Below, in pieces: positions 1-6,890 of a stretch of 8,873 nucleotides of DNA. The stretch comes from Cytophagaceae bacterium (lineage in GTDB: Bacteria; Bacteroidota; Bacteroidia; Cytophagales; Spirosomataceae): the NCBI GenBank assembly GCA_947471105.1, contig CANIYB010000082.1:1-8873 (forward strand), read 5' to 3'. The notes under the pieces were generated by a model, which was not told where the DNA came from, did no database searches, and saw only the letters and a list, made by a program, of their open reading frames with translations. Position 1 is the stretch's first letter; the number at the start of each line of letters is the position of its first letter. A program made the translations under genes and the position numbers.

Positions 1-1
1 A

Positions 2-397
2 ACATTAAACAATTCCCTAAATTCTGATGAGGGTAGTGAGTCCAATTCAGATAATAATATAAATCTTTTGAATTCAAAGACTTATGAGAATGCCGAAACA
101 ATAGAAGATGAATCTATAGTGGAGATAATGGAAGAAATTGAGCAAGAAACAGATGAAATCCCGCTAGAAATAATTAATAAGGAATCTATTAAAAGTGAAG
201 ATTTAGATACAATTGAAACCATTGTTTTAGAAGACAAGGAAATTGAATCCTTAATTGATAGTGTTAATTCAGACGACATACCATTTGATATAAATACTAG
301 CAATAATGAGACAGATGTTCCTATGACAATCAAATCAAAGCCTGAAGAAAATTCAAATAGTGATTTAAATAAAGGGGCTCAGTTGGGTCTGTTTTAA
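2..397 (+). CDS. C-terminal part of an unidentified acidic protein ending in a sliding-clamp-binding motif (partial at left edge)
   Basis: The reading frame is open from base 2, so the TTG at 68 is almost certainly an internal leucine codon and the true start lies outside the window. The visible 131 residues contain about 35 Asp/Glu, 7 Lys, and no Arg, Cys or Trp. They look like an intrinsically disordered acidic tail rather than a folded domain. The last five residues before the stop are QLGLF (380-394), which fits the known bacterial beta-clamp-binding pentapeptide QL(S/D)LF. An internal DDIPF (272-286) resembles the SSB acidic tip, and a related DEIPLEI lies at 152-172. The stop overlaps the next ATG by one base (TAATG), suggesting translational coupling to the transporter gene. 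I do not recognise the family. A DNA replication or repair protein (for example a DnaQ-like exonuclease or Y-family polymerase) is an inference from the motif alone. Confidence 0.75.
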   Translation, partial: TLNNSLNSDEGSESNSDNNINLLNSKTYENAETIEDESIVEIMEEIEQETDEIPLEIINKESIKSEDLDTIETIVLEDKEIESLIDSVNSDDIPFDINTSNNETDVPMTIKSKPEENSNSDLNKGAQLGLF

Positions 398-1704
398 TGG
401 AGAAATTAAAAAGTAATAAAAAAATTCAAAATGCTTGGGCTTTCTATGATTGGGCAAATTCTGTACATTCATTAACCATCACTTCGGCTATTTTTCCAAT
501 TTATTTCCCAATTGCTGCTGTAGTATTGGGATCAATTACTCCTAATTTACTTCCTATTTTTGGTAATATTTTATTGCCAAATACAGTAGTTTATTCCTAC
601 ACTATTTCTTTTGCATTTTTAATATTAGCTGTTTTAGTGCCCATGGTCTCAGGAATTGCCGACTATTTAGGTAATAAAAAGGCTTTCATGCGGTTTTTTT
701 GCTATTTAGGTTCATTCAGTTGCATTGCTTTGTTTTTCTTCACCAAAGGAAGTTATTGGGTCGGTACAATAGGTTTTTTATTTTCAATTATCGGTTGGGG
801 TGGGAGCATCGTATTTTACAACAGTTTCTTACCTGAAATTGCTACTAAAGATGAATATGATCGATTGAGTGCAAAAGGTTTTGCCTTGGGTTATATAGGT
901 AGTGTCATATTATTATTGCAAAACTTATCCATGTTATTGATTCCGGGCTTATATGGTAATATTTCAAGCGAATTAGCCAGTAGAATTTCATTCTTGTCCG
1001 TTGGCATTTGGTGGTTATTGTTTGCTCAAATACCCCTTCATTATTTACCTGATAATCAGAAGTCCTTAAAATTAAATAATAGTTATTTGACTGGAGGATA
1101 TACAGAATTACAAAAAGTTTTTTTGAAAATACGTGGCATCGTCTCTATAAAATTGTTCTTAGTATCATTTTTTATGTACAATCTTGGAGCACAAACAGTT
1201 ATGTACTTAGGTGCTTTATTTGGAAGTCAAGAATTACATTTGCCTACGGACGCACTCATCATTACGATTCTCTTAATCCAATTAGTAGCAATCCCAGGTG
1301 CCTTTATTTGTTCTTATATTTCCCAAAAAATGGGTAATATTTTAGCCCTCATCATAATTGTCACTATCTGGATTTTAATCTGTTGTTTTGCTTATTTTGT
1401 ATACGGCCAAATTCAGTTTTACGTTTTAGCGATGTTCATTGGATTTGTCATGGGAGGAATACAAAGTAATAGTAGAGCTAGTTATGCTAAATTATGTCCT
1501 AACGATGAAAAAGATTTAGCTTCTTTCTTTAGTTTTTATGATGTTTGCGATCGGTTAAGTACTGTATTGGGTACTTTTTTGTTTGGCATTATTATTCAAA
1601 TAACGGGTAATATGAGGGTAGGTATATTGGTCTTAACTTTATTCTTTATGGCTAGTTTGTTTTTTTTATTTAGATTATTAAAAGTGAATAAATTAAATAC
1701 TTAG
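397..1704 (+). CDS. UMF1 (Atg22-like) family MFS transporter
   Basis: This is a 435-residue inner-membrane protein with about 12 hydrophobic segments (roughly residues 26-46, 67-86, 100-116, 121-141, 162-183, 199-217, 248-274, 285-308, 313-333, 338-354, 375-400 and 408-427). The N-terminal NAWAFYDWANS (12-22) and the loop GIADYLGNKK (86-95) are typical of the UMF1 branch of the major facilitator superfamily, which is related to yeast vacuolar Atg22. Length is normal for the family. Bacterial members generally have no established substrate. Yeast Atg22 exports amino acids from the vacuole, which does not settle the role here. The ATG overlaps the stop of the upstream acidic protein (TAATG), so expression is probably coupled to it. 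The 3' end runs 12 bp into the convergent oxyR gene, and no intrinsic terminator is visible after it. The family call is firm; the substrate is unknown. Confidence 0.9.
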   Translation: MEKLKSNKKIQNAWAFYDWANSVHSLTITSAIFPIYFPIAAVVLGSITPNLLPIFGNILLPNTVVYSYTISFAFLILAVLVPMVSGIADYLGNKKAFMRFFCYLGSFSCIALFFFTKGSYWVGTIGFLFSIIGWGGSIVFYNSFLPEIATKDEYDRLSAKGFALGYIGSVILLLQNLSMLLIPGLYGNISSELASRISFLSVGIWWLLFAQIPLHYLPDNQKSLKLNNSYLTGGYTELQKVFLKIRGIVSIKLFLVSFFMYNLGAQTVMYLGALFGSQELHLPTDALIITILLIQLVAIPGAFICSYISQKMGNILALIIIVTIWILICCFAYFVYGQIQFYVLAMFIGFVMGGIQSNSRASYAKLCPNDEKDLASFFSFYDVCDRLSTVLGTFLFGIIIQITGNMRVGILVLTLFFMASLFFLFRLLKVNKLNT

Positions 1705-2619
1705 GGGTATAACATATTTGTTCTTAGCGCTTATCCATTCTTTAGGAATTACTGATGTAATCTCCTCTTTTAAGGCATCAATTACCCCTTTTCTATTGTA
1801 ATTTTCGGAATAAATTAATGCGATTTCGCGGACTGGGGTGTTAAAAGGTATTTTGAATATCTTCTTTTTAACTGATTCGCTGACATAATCGACCAACATA
1901 TTGGGTATTATAGTTTGCCCCATTCCATTTTCAGCTAATCTTAGCATCGTTTCTAAGCTTCCTGTTTTATAAACTATTTGGGCATCTGAATTTGATTTAT
2001 TTCTTAGATTGCAAATGGAAGCAATCTGGTTACTTAAACAATGCCCTTCTTCAAGAATCCATAATTTTTCAGGGATTACATTTTGGTCTATCTCTCCGTT
2101 TTTCAATATTACATTTGAGAATAAAAATAACTCCTCAAAAAATAAAGGTATACAAGACATTACTTGATTAGTTATGGGAACCAAAATACCAATGTCTAAT
2201 TTCCCCTCATTGATGGAATTATAGATATTTTCAGTAGTCGTTTCAAAAATATTAAGTTTTAGGTTAGGGAATTTTGTTTGAAATGAAGAAAGAAATTTTG
2301 GAATTAAATAGGGAGCTATTGTCGGTATAATACCTATTGATACCTCGCCAATTACATCCTTATGATAACCTTGCGCAAAAATTTGAATAGATTTTTTTTC
2401 TTGAATAATTTTTCTAGCCGCGTTTATTATTTGCAATCCTTCAGTAGTAGGTTTAATTGGTTTAATTTTCCGATTGAATATGATCAAATTAAGTTCTTCT
2501 TCTAACTTTTGAATTTGCATACTTAAACTTGGCTGCGTGACACAGCAAAACTTAGCGGCTTTTGAAAAACTTTTATATTCATTTAAAGCTACAATGTATT
2601 CTAATTGAGTGATAGTCAT
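1693..2619 (-). CDS. oxyR: OxyR-type LysR-family peroxide-sensing regulator
   Basis: This 308-residue LysR-type regulator has an N-terminal winged helix-turn-helix (about 1-60, core around SFSKAAKFCCVTQPSLS at 17-33). It is followed by a linker helix and a periplasmic-binding-protein-like effector domain (about 90-295). It is assigned to OxyR because Cys194 and Cys203 sit in GHCLSNQIASIC, the same nine-residue spacing as the peroxide-reactive pair Cys199/Cys208 of E. coli OxyR. His193 precedes the sensing cysteine, and Thr100 lies in GIIPT as in E. coli. In the family, peroxide forms a disulfide between the two cysteines and switches promoter contacts to activate catalase and peroxidase genes. 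The gene is divergent from katG with 118 bp between the starts, the classic arrangement for direct control and autoregulation. There is no clear Shine-Dalgarno before the ATG. Extra cysteines are Cys25, Cys26 and Cys156. Its end overlaps the convergent transporter gene by 12 bp. Confidence 0.94.
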   Translation of the reverse strand: MTITQLEYIVALNEYKSFSKAAKFCCVTQPSLSMQIQKLEEELNLIIFNRKIKPIKPTTEGLQIINAARKIIQEKKSIQIFAQGYHKDVIGEVSIGIIPTIAPYLIPKFLSSFQTKFPNLKLNIFETTTENIYNSINEGKLDIGILVPITNQVMSCIPLFFEELFLFSNVILKNGEIDQNVIPEKLWILEEGHCLSNQIASICNLRNKSNSDAQIVYKTGSLETMLRLAENGMGQTIIPNMLVDYVSESVKKKIFKIPFNTPVREIALIYSENYNRKGVIDALKEEITSVIPKEWISAKNKYVIPLSI

Positions 2620-2623
2620 TAAT

Positions 2624-2638
2624 ATAGTTTTTTATTAT
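2624..2638 (+). promoter_or_regulatory. Second ATAG-N7-TTAT site next to the oxyR start
   Basis: ATAG-TTTTTTA-TTAT repeats the arrangement of the site at 2654-2668, exactly 30 bp upstream (close to three helical turns). It lies five bases beyond the oxyR start codon, inside the oxyR leader, where a bound regulator could repress its own gene. It matches fewer fixed positions of the E. coli consensus (eight of ten) and is made almost wholly of A and T, so it is weaker than its partner. Confidence 0.22.
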
Positions 2639-2653
2639 ACTAATATAATAAAT

Positions 2654-2668
2654 ATAGATTTGATTTAT
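2654..2668 (+). promoter_or_regulatory. Candidate OxyR binding site (proximal to katG)
   Basis: ATAG-ATTTGAT-TTAT matches nine of the ten fixed positions of the E. coli OxyR element ATAGnTnnnAnCTAT; only the C is replaced by T. It overlaps the -33 TTG of the predicted katG promoter, where an activating OxyR would be expected to touch RNA polymerase. The second element of the classical tandem (22 bp away) is not recognisable in register on either side. The low GC content raises the chance of a random match. Confidence 0.35.
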
Positions 2669-2690
2669 ATAAAAAATGTCTTGATATTTG
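2660..2690 (+). promoter_or_regulatory. Candidate Bacteroidota-type promoter for katG
   Basis: TTG at 2660-2662 is followed, after 20 bases, by GATATTTG at 2683-2690. This matches seven of eight positions of the Bacteroidota -7 element TAnnTTTG, with the TTG at the expected -33 position. Transcription would begin near 2697, leaving a leader of about 40 bases before the ATG at 2738. The region is AT-rich, so chance matches are likely and this remains a prediction. Confidence 0.4.
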
Positions 2691-2737
2691 AATTTAATTG
2701 TTAAAAAACAGCTTGATTTATTAAACAATCAATAAAT

Positions 2738-4957
2738 ATGGATAATTCTAATAGCGGCGAAGAAGCCAAGTGTCCTTTTACTGGGGCTACGTCAATGAGT
2801 AAACAACCTAGTGCAGGTAGTGGAACAAGAAATACGGATTGGTGGCCACATCAATTACGATTAAATGTTTTGAGACAACACTCTCGTTTATCAAATCCAA
2901 TGGATGAATCTTTTAATTATGCAAAAGAATTCGCATCACTTAATTTGAAAACTGTCAAAGAAGACATCATCAAATCATTAACCACTTCGCAAGATTGGTG
3001 GCCAGCGGATTATGGCCATTATGGTCCATTTATGATACGCATGGCCTGGCATAGTGCTGGTACTTATCGGACAACAGATGGCCGTGGTGGGGGTGGAGCA
3101 GGAATGCAAAGATTCGCTCCGTTAAATAGTTGGCCTGATAATACCAATTTAGATAAAGCACGCTTGTTGTTATGGCCTATTAAGAAAAAATATGGTCGCA
3201 AATTGTCTTGGGCAGATTTAATGATCCTGGCTGGTAATTGTGCATTAGAGTCAATGGGTTTTAAAACTTTTGGTTTTTCAGGTGGTAGAGAAGATGTTTG
3301 GGAGCCACAGGAGGATATTTATTGGGGTAAGGAACAAATTTGGTTAGATGACAAAAGATATAGCGGAGATCGCGATTTAGAAAATCCTTTGGCAGCAGTC
3401 CAAATGGGTTTGATCTATGTTAATCCTGAGGGTCCCAATGGAAATCCTGATCCAATTGCTTCTGCAAGGGATATACGGGAAACGTTTGCAAGGATGGCGA
3501 TGAATGATGAGGAAACGGTGGCATTAATCGCTGGTGGACACACTTTTGGAAAAACACATGGAGCTGCGGATCCAAGTAAATACGTTGGCAAAGAACCTGC
3601 GGGAGCGAGTATTGAAGAACAAGGTTTAGGTTGGAAAAATACGTTAGGTTCCGGGAACGGAGTTAATACGATTACTTCTGGATTAGAGGGAGCATGGACA
3701 ACTACTCCTACGCAATGGAGCAATAACTATTTCGAAAACTTATTTGGTTTCGACTGGGAATTAACAAAAAGTCCAGCTGGTGCTAATCAATGGAAACCCA
3801 AAGGAGGGGCTGGTTCAGGTACTGTACCAGATGCACATGATCCTTCCTTAAGTCACGCACCTACTATGTTGACATCAGACATCGCATTAAAAGTGGATCC
3901 TGCTTATGCAAAAGTTTCAAAAAGATTTTATGAAAATCCAGATTTATTTGCTGATGCATTTGCTAGAGCTTGGTTTAAATTGACTCATCGTGATATGGGA
4001 CCGCGTTCCAGATATGTAGGTGCTGAGGTTCCGGCTGAAGTCTTGATTTGGCAAGATCCAATTCCATCAGTCACTTATAAATTGATCGATTCTGCTGATA
4101 TAGCAACATTAAAAAGCAAAATACTTTCTTCAGGATTAACGGTAAGTGAATTAGTTTCTGCGGCTTGGGCATCTGCATCTACATTTCGTGGTTCAGACAA
4201 ACGTGGAGGGGCAAATGGAGGACGTATACGTTTAGCGCCACAGAAGTTTTGGGCGGTAAATAATCCAGCTCAATTATCAAAGGTATTAGACACTTTAGAA
4301 AATATTCAAAAGGAGTTTAATGCTGCAAATAAAGAGAAAGGAGTTTCATTAGCTGATTTAATTGTATTGGGAGGTTCTGTTGCCATTGAAAAAGCTGCAA
4401 AAGACGGTGGAGTTGATGTTAATGTTCCCTTTGTTGCTGGTCGTACCGATGCTTCTCAAGATGAGACAGATGTGGAATCATTTGGAGTATTAGAACCAAT
4501 AGCAGATGGATTCAGAAATTATGTTAAGCCTCGTACCTTGGTTTCTGCAGAAGAAATGTTAATTGACAAAGCACAGTTATTAACGTTAAGTGCTCCTGAA
4601 TTAACGGTATTGGTTGGTGGATTACGTGTATTAAATACCAATTTCGATGGATCAAATAATGGGGTATTTACAAATACTCCAGGAGTATTGACAAATGATT
4701 TCTTCGTAAACCTTATTGATCTTAGCACAACTTGGAAGGCAGTTGACGCTCATCAATATTTATTTGAAGGTTCGGATCGCTCTTCAGGTCAATTAAAATG
4801 GTCTGGTACTCGAGTAGATTTAATTTTTGGATCTAATTCAGAGTTACGTGCATTAGCAGAAGTATATGCGTGTGAAGATGCGAAAAATAAATTCATTAGT
4901 GATTTTGTAGCTGCGTGGACTAAAGTCATGAATCTTGACCGATTCGATTTAGTGTAG
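2738..4957 (+). CDS. katG: Catalase-peroxidase KatG
   Basis: This 739-residue bifunctional heme enzyme breaks down hydrogen peroxide by catalase and peroxidase activity, here probably in the cytoplasm since no signal peptide is visible. It has the usual duplicated peroxidase layout: an active heme-binding N-terminal half (about 60-420) and a degenerate C-terminal half (about 430-739). The distal triad is Arg101, Trp104 and His105 in RMAWHSAGTYR. The proximal heme ligand is His268 in GGHTFGKTH, with Trp320 and Asp381 as its partners. Trp104, Tyr227 (IYVNPEGPNG) and Met253 (ARMAMNDEE) supply the Met-Tyr-Trp adduct needed for catalase activity. The mobile Arg418 (HRDMGP) is present, and Ser314 matches M. 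tuberculosis Ser315. Nothing looks broken and length is normal. G+C content seems higher than in the flanking genes, partly because the protein is rich in Gly, Ala and Trp. Divergent oxyR suggests peroxide induction, and a strong terminator follows. Confidence 0.99.
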   Translation: MDNSNSGEEAKCPFTGATSMSKQPSAGSGTRNTDWWPHQLRLNVLRQHSRLSNPMDESFNYAKEFASLNLKTVKEDIIKSLTTSQDWWPADYGHYGPFMIRMAWHSAGTYRTTDGRGGGGAGMQRFAPLNSWPDNTNLDKARLLLWPIKKKYGRKLSWADLMILAGNCALESMGFKTFGFSGGREDVWEPQEDIYWGKEQIWLDDKRYSGDRDLENPLAAVQMGLIYVNPEGPNGNPDPIASARDIRETFARMAMNDEETVALIAGGHTFGKTHGAADPSKYVGKEPAGASIEEQGLGWKNTLGSGNGVNTITSGLEGAWTTTPTQWSNNYFENLFGFDWELTKSPAGANQWKPKGGAGSGTVPDAHDPSLSHAPTMLTSDIALKVDPAYAKVSKRFYENPDLFADAFARAWFKLTHRDMGPRSRYVGAEVPAEVLIWQDPIPSVTYKLIDSADIATLKSKILSSGLTVSELVSAAWASASTFRGSDKRGGANGGRIRLAPQKFWAVNNPAQLSKVLDTLENIQKEFNAANKEKGVSLADLIVLGGSVAIEKAAKDGGVDVNVPFVAGRTDASQDETDVESFGVLEPIADGFRNYVKPRTLVSAEEMLIDKAQLLTLSAPELTVLVGGLRVLNTNFDGSNNGVFTNTPGVLTNDFFVNLIDLSTTWKAVDAHQYLFEGSDRSSGQLKWSGTRVDLIFGSNSELRALAEVYACEDAKNKFISDFVAAWTKVMNLDRFDLV

Positions 4958-4975
4958 CGTAATAGTTGATTTTAT

Positions 4976-5018
4976 AGGCTCTATTTAGTGAATTTTACTA
5001 AATAGAGCCTTTTTTTTT
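4976..5018 (+). terminator. Intrinsic terminator of katG
   Basis: A perfect 14-bp stem (AGGCTCTATTTAGT at 4976-4989 with its complement at 4997-5010) encloses a 7-base loop and is followed by a T run to 5018. It begins 18 bases after the katG stop. The T run includes part of the stop codon of the convergent glycosyltransferase gene (TAA, complement of 5017-5019). On the minus strand the hairpin is followed by ATAAAATC rather than a T tract, so it should work mainly for katG. Confidence 0.92.
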
Positions 5019-5766
5019 ATTTTAATATTTGTGTAATATATTGATTTAGGTTGATCCTGAATGATATTAATTCTTTCAAACTCTGCCAACAAACCTTCAA
5101 TAATTTCATGTGCCTTATCGACACTTCTCCCGTTTCTCTTTCCTTGTGAATAACTGGAATATTAAACAGTTTTTGATTTGTTTTTTTAGCTAATACAGAC
5201 ATGAATATGTTCGGTGCAAATGGAATTGGATTAGGCAGAACAGATAATAATTTTTTCAAAAATGATGTTTTGTATAGCCTAAATGGAATGTTTGCATCAT
5301 TTATATAGGTTCCATATATTGCTAATAAAGAGAATTTTAATATTTTAGTAATGAATAGGCGAAAGGGGTCATCATGACGAATTTGTCTAAATCCTAATAT
5401 GAAATCTGATTGATTTTTTAAATCCCAAAAATGTTTAAAATCTTCGGGAATAAACTGGTCATCCGAATCTGTCTGGAAAATAAAATCAGGATTCATTTCT
5501 ACTGCAAATTTATAGCCATTAACTACTGCATTTCCATGTCCTCCATTCAATTGATGCTTGGCAATTAAGAATTTATTCGTTGACGCAATTTCATCTAATA
5601 TAGCACCTGTATTATCTTTTGAACCATCGTTAATGACCAATATTTTAAAATTTTCATTTTTTAAAACATTGGATATTCCTTGAGTCCACAAATCAATGAC
5701 ACTTTCAATACAACCTTCCTCATTATAGGCAGGAATTACTATCACTAAGTCCAATTTATTGAGCAT
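5017..5766 (-). CDS. Family 2 glycosyltransferase, dolichyl/polyprenyl-phosphate mannosyltransferase (DPM1)-like
   Basis: This 249-residue protein has the GT-A fold signature of family GT2. IPAYNEE at 11-17 opens the nucleotide-binding domain, NDGSKDNT follows at 46-53, and NGGHGNAV at 74-81 is typical of the DPM1/undecaprenyl-phosphate transferase branch. TDSDD at 99-103 supplies the metal-binding DxD (Asp100, Asp102). The conserved late segment NIPFRLY (159-165) is also present. There is no C-terminal pair of membrane helices, so the enzyme is probably cytoplasmic or peripheral. By family it would move a sugar from a nucleotide donor to a lipid phosphate or another acceptor; neither substrate can be read here. 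Its start overlaps the acyltransferase stop by one base (TAATG), making it the last gene of the envelope operon. Its 3' end abuts the katG terminator. Confidence 0.92.
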   Translation of the reverse strand: MLNKLDLVIVIPAYNEEGCIESVIDLWTQGISNVLKNENFKILVINDGSKDNTGAILDEIASTNKFLIAKHQLNGGHGNAVVNGYKFAVEMNPDFIFQTDSDDQFIPEDFKHFWDLKNQSDFILGFRQIRHDDPFRLFITKILKFSLLAIYGTYINDANIPFRLYKTSFLKKLLSVLPNPIPFAPNIFMSVLAKKTNQKLFNIPVIHKERETGEVSIRHMKLLKVCWQSLKELISFRINLNQYITQILK

Positions 5767-6890
5767 TATAATCTATTTTTAAATCTGTTTATTGGTTTCT
5801 CAATGTAGAACCAAGAAAAGCTTGCCAGGCCAATGAGTAATAAAAAATTTATTACAAATTTTAATAGGATTGATTCTGAATTTAGTGAGTTCAAATAGGT
5901 GAAATTATTTGACAAATACCCCCAAATTGTATTTCCATTAAGGTGATAATAATTAAACACTAAATTGTGATACAAATAAATACCATAAGAAATGGAGCCC
6001 AAGTAAACTACCACTTTATTTTCTAACAATTGACCCAAATAATTATTTCTTTCCATTAAAGCGTTCATAATTAAAAAATAAGCAAATATGGCTGAAATGG
6101 ATCTTTCGATAATACTAAACCATATATTATCATAGGTGTATTCTGAATAATCAGATAAAATTAATGAGATAAATACAGCGGATAGAGTAATTGGCAATAA
6201 ATTTTTCTTTTCTGCTATTTTTAATAAAAATGGGTAATCATAATGATAAAAATAAGCTAATAAACCTCCCATACCAAAACAGTCAATCGCACTTAAAGGA
6301 TTTACATAAGAAAACATCCAATATTTCTCTATCGTGTCATGTGGTATAATGAAATAAAAAATCAACCTTGATAAGATACCCAGGCTTATCATAATAATGA
6401 ATAGGCGCACATAGTTTTTCTTAGTAAGAAATAAAATGAAATAGGGGAAGATTAAATAATACTGCTCTTCAACGGCTAAGGACCACAAATGATCCCAAGT
6501 TCCTAGCCATTGGCCTTTAAACATAATATAAAAATTAGGAGTATAGCTTATCAGCCATGGCCATAATTCCTTGAAATTAGATATATTAAAAACTAACCCA
6601 ATGAATAACAAAATAAAGTAAATAGGGAATATTCGTAAAGATCTACGGTAGATAAATCGAATAATTTTGGGCCAAGCGCTAGACTTAGTTTGCTGAATTT
6701 CGTCAGCATTCAAAAATAAAATTCTTGTGATTAAAAAGCCACTTAAAACAAAAAAAATAACCACACCAAGATGGCCTAAGGGTATGGGCAAAATCGGAAC
6801 GAGCCAATGATCCAACAGGACTAAAAAAACGGCAATAAACCGAATGCCATTTAGTTGCTTAAAATATACATCATTGGATGATTTTGTCAT
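5766..6890 (-). CDS. Membrane acyltransferase, acyltransferase-3 (OafA/YrhL) family
   Basis: This 374-residue multispanning inner-membrane protein matches the acyltransferase-3 family. The first helix carries LNGIRFIAVFLVLLDHW (13-29) with Arg17 and the likely catalytic His28. GVVIFFVLSGFLITRIL (42-58), the basic YRRSLRIFPIYF (81-92), WSLAVEEQYYLIFPYF (136-151), LGSISYGIYLYH (297-308) and a terminal IEKP (363-366) are all hallmark segments. The protein has about ten hydrophobic stretches and the normal length for a stand-alone member without a C-terminal SGNH domain. The family moves acyl groups, commonly O-acetyl, across the membrane to polysaccharides, LPS or peptidoglycan. The acceptor here is unknown. 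Both ends overlap neighbours by one base (TAATG): the OmpA-family gene upstream and the glycosyltransferase downstream. Tight coupling with a glycosyltransferase suggests glycan modification, which is an inference. Confidence 0.95.
   Translation of the reverse strand: MTKSSNDVYFKQLNGIRFIAVFLVLLDHWLVPILPIPLGHLGVVIFFVLSGFLITRILFLNADEIQQTKSSAWPKIIRFIYRRSLRIFPIYFILLFIGLVFNISNFKELWPWLISYTPNFYIMFKGQWLGTWDHLWSLAVEEQYYLIFPYFILFLTKKNYVRLFIIMISLGILSRLIFYFIIPHDTIEKYWMFSYVNPLSAIDCFGMGGLLAYFYHYDYPFLLKIAEKKNLLPITLSAVFISLILSDYSEYTYDNIWFSIIERSISAIFAYFLIMNALMERNNYLGQLLENKVVVYLGSISYGIYLYHNLVFNYYHLNGNTIWGYLSNNFTYLNSLNSESILLKFVINFLLLIGLASFSWFYIEKPINRFKNRL

Larger units (their letters stand above)
2620..2737. promoter_or_regulatory. 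Divergent oxyR-katG intergenic control region
   Basis: This 118-bp, very AT-rich spacer separates the start codons of oxyR (minus) and katG (plus). It contains the candidate katG promoter, two ATAG-N7-TTAT sites and a short inverted repeat next to the katG start (TTGATT at 2713-2718 with AATCAA at 2727-2732). No purine-rich Shine-Dalgarno precedes either ATG, as is common in Bacteroidota. For oxyR, the only -7-like string on the minus strand is TATATTTA (complement of 2649-2656), with no TTG at the proper distance, so its promoter is not identified. Confidence 0.8.

Noticed and set aside
68..70. TTG at 68 as the start of the first gene
   Set aside because: The frame is open from base 2 without a stop, and the sequence before and after 68 has the same acidic, Asn/Ser-rich character, so the gene most likely enters from the left edge.
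82..333. Minus-strand open frame opposite the acidic tail
   Set aside because: Its Ser/Ile-rich translation is the mirror of an Asp/Glu-rich coding strand, with no recognisable domain.
2655..2662. TAGATTTG as the -7 element of a katG promoter
   Set aside because: It matches TAnnTTTG perfectly, but no TTG lies about 20 bp upstream, whereas the element at 2683-2690 has one at the right distance. It cannot be fully excluded.
3415..4728. Minus-strand open frames at 3415-3723 and 4519-4728 inside katG
   Set aside because: They lie wholly within a certain, well-conserved katG gene and show no protein family features.
2738..4957. katG as a recently transferred gene because of its higher G+C content
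   Set aside because: Its richness in Gly, Ala and Trp explains part of the difference, its oxyR partner is in place, and there are no mobility genes or flanking repeats.
4976..5010. Inverted repeat as a mobile-element end or regulatory operator
   Set aside because: Its position just after katG, perfect stem, short loop and following T run are fully explained by an intrinsic terminator.
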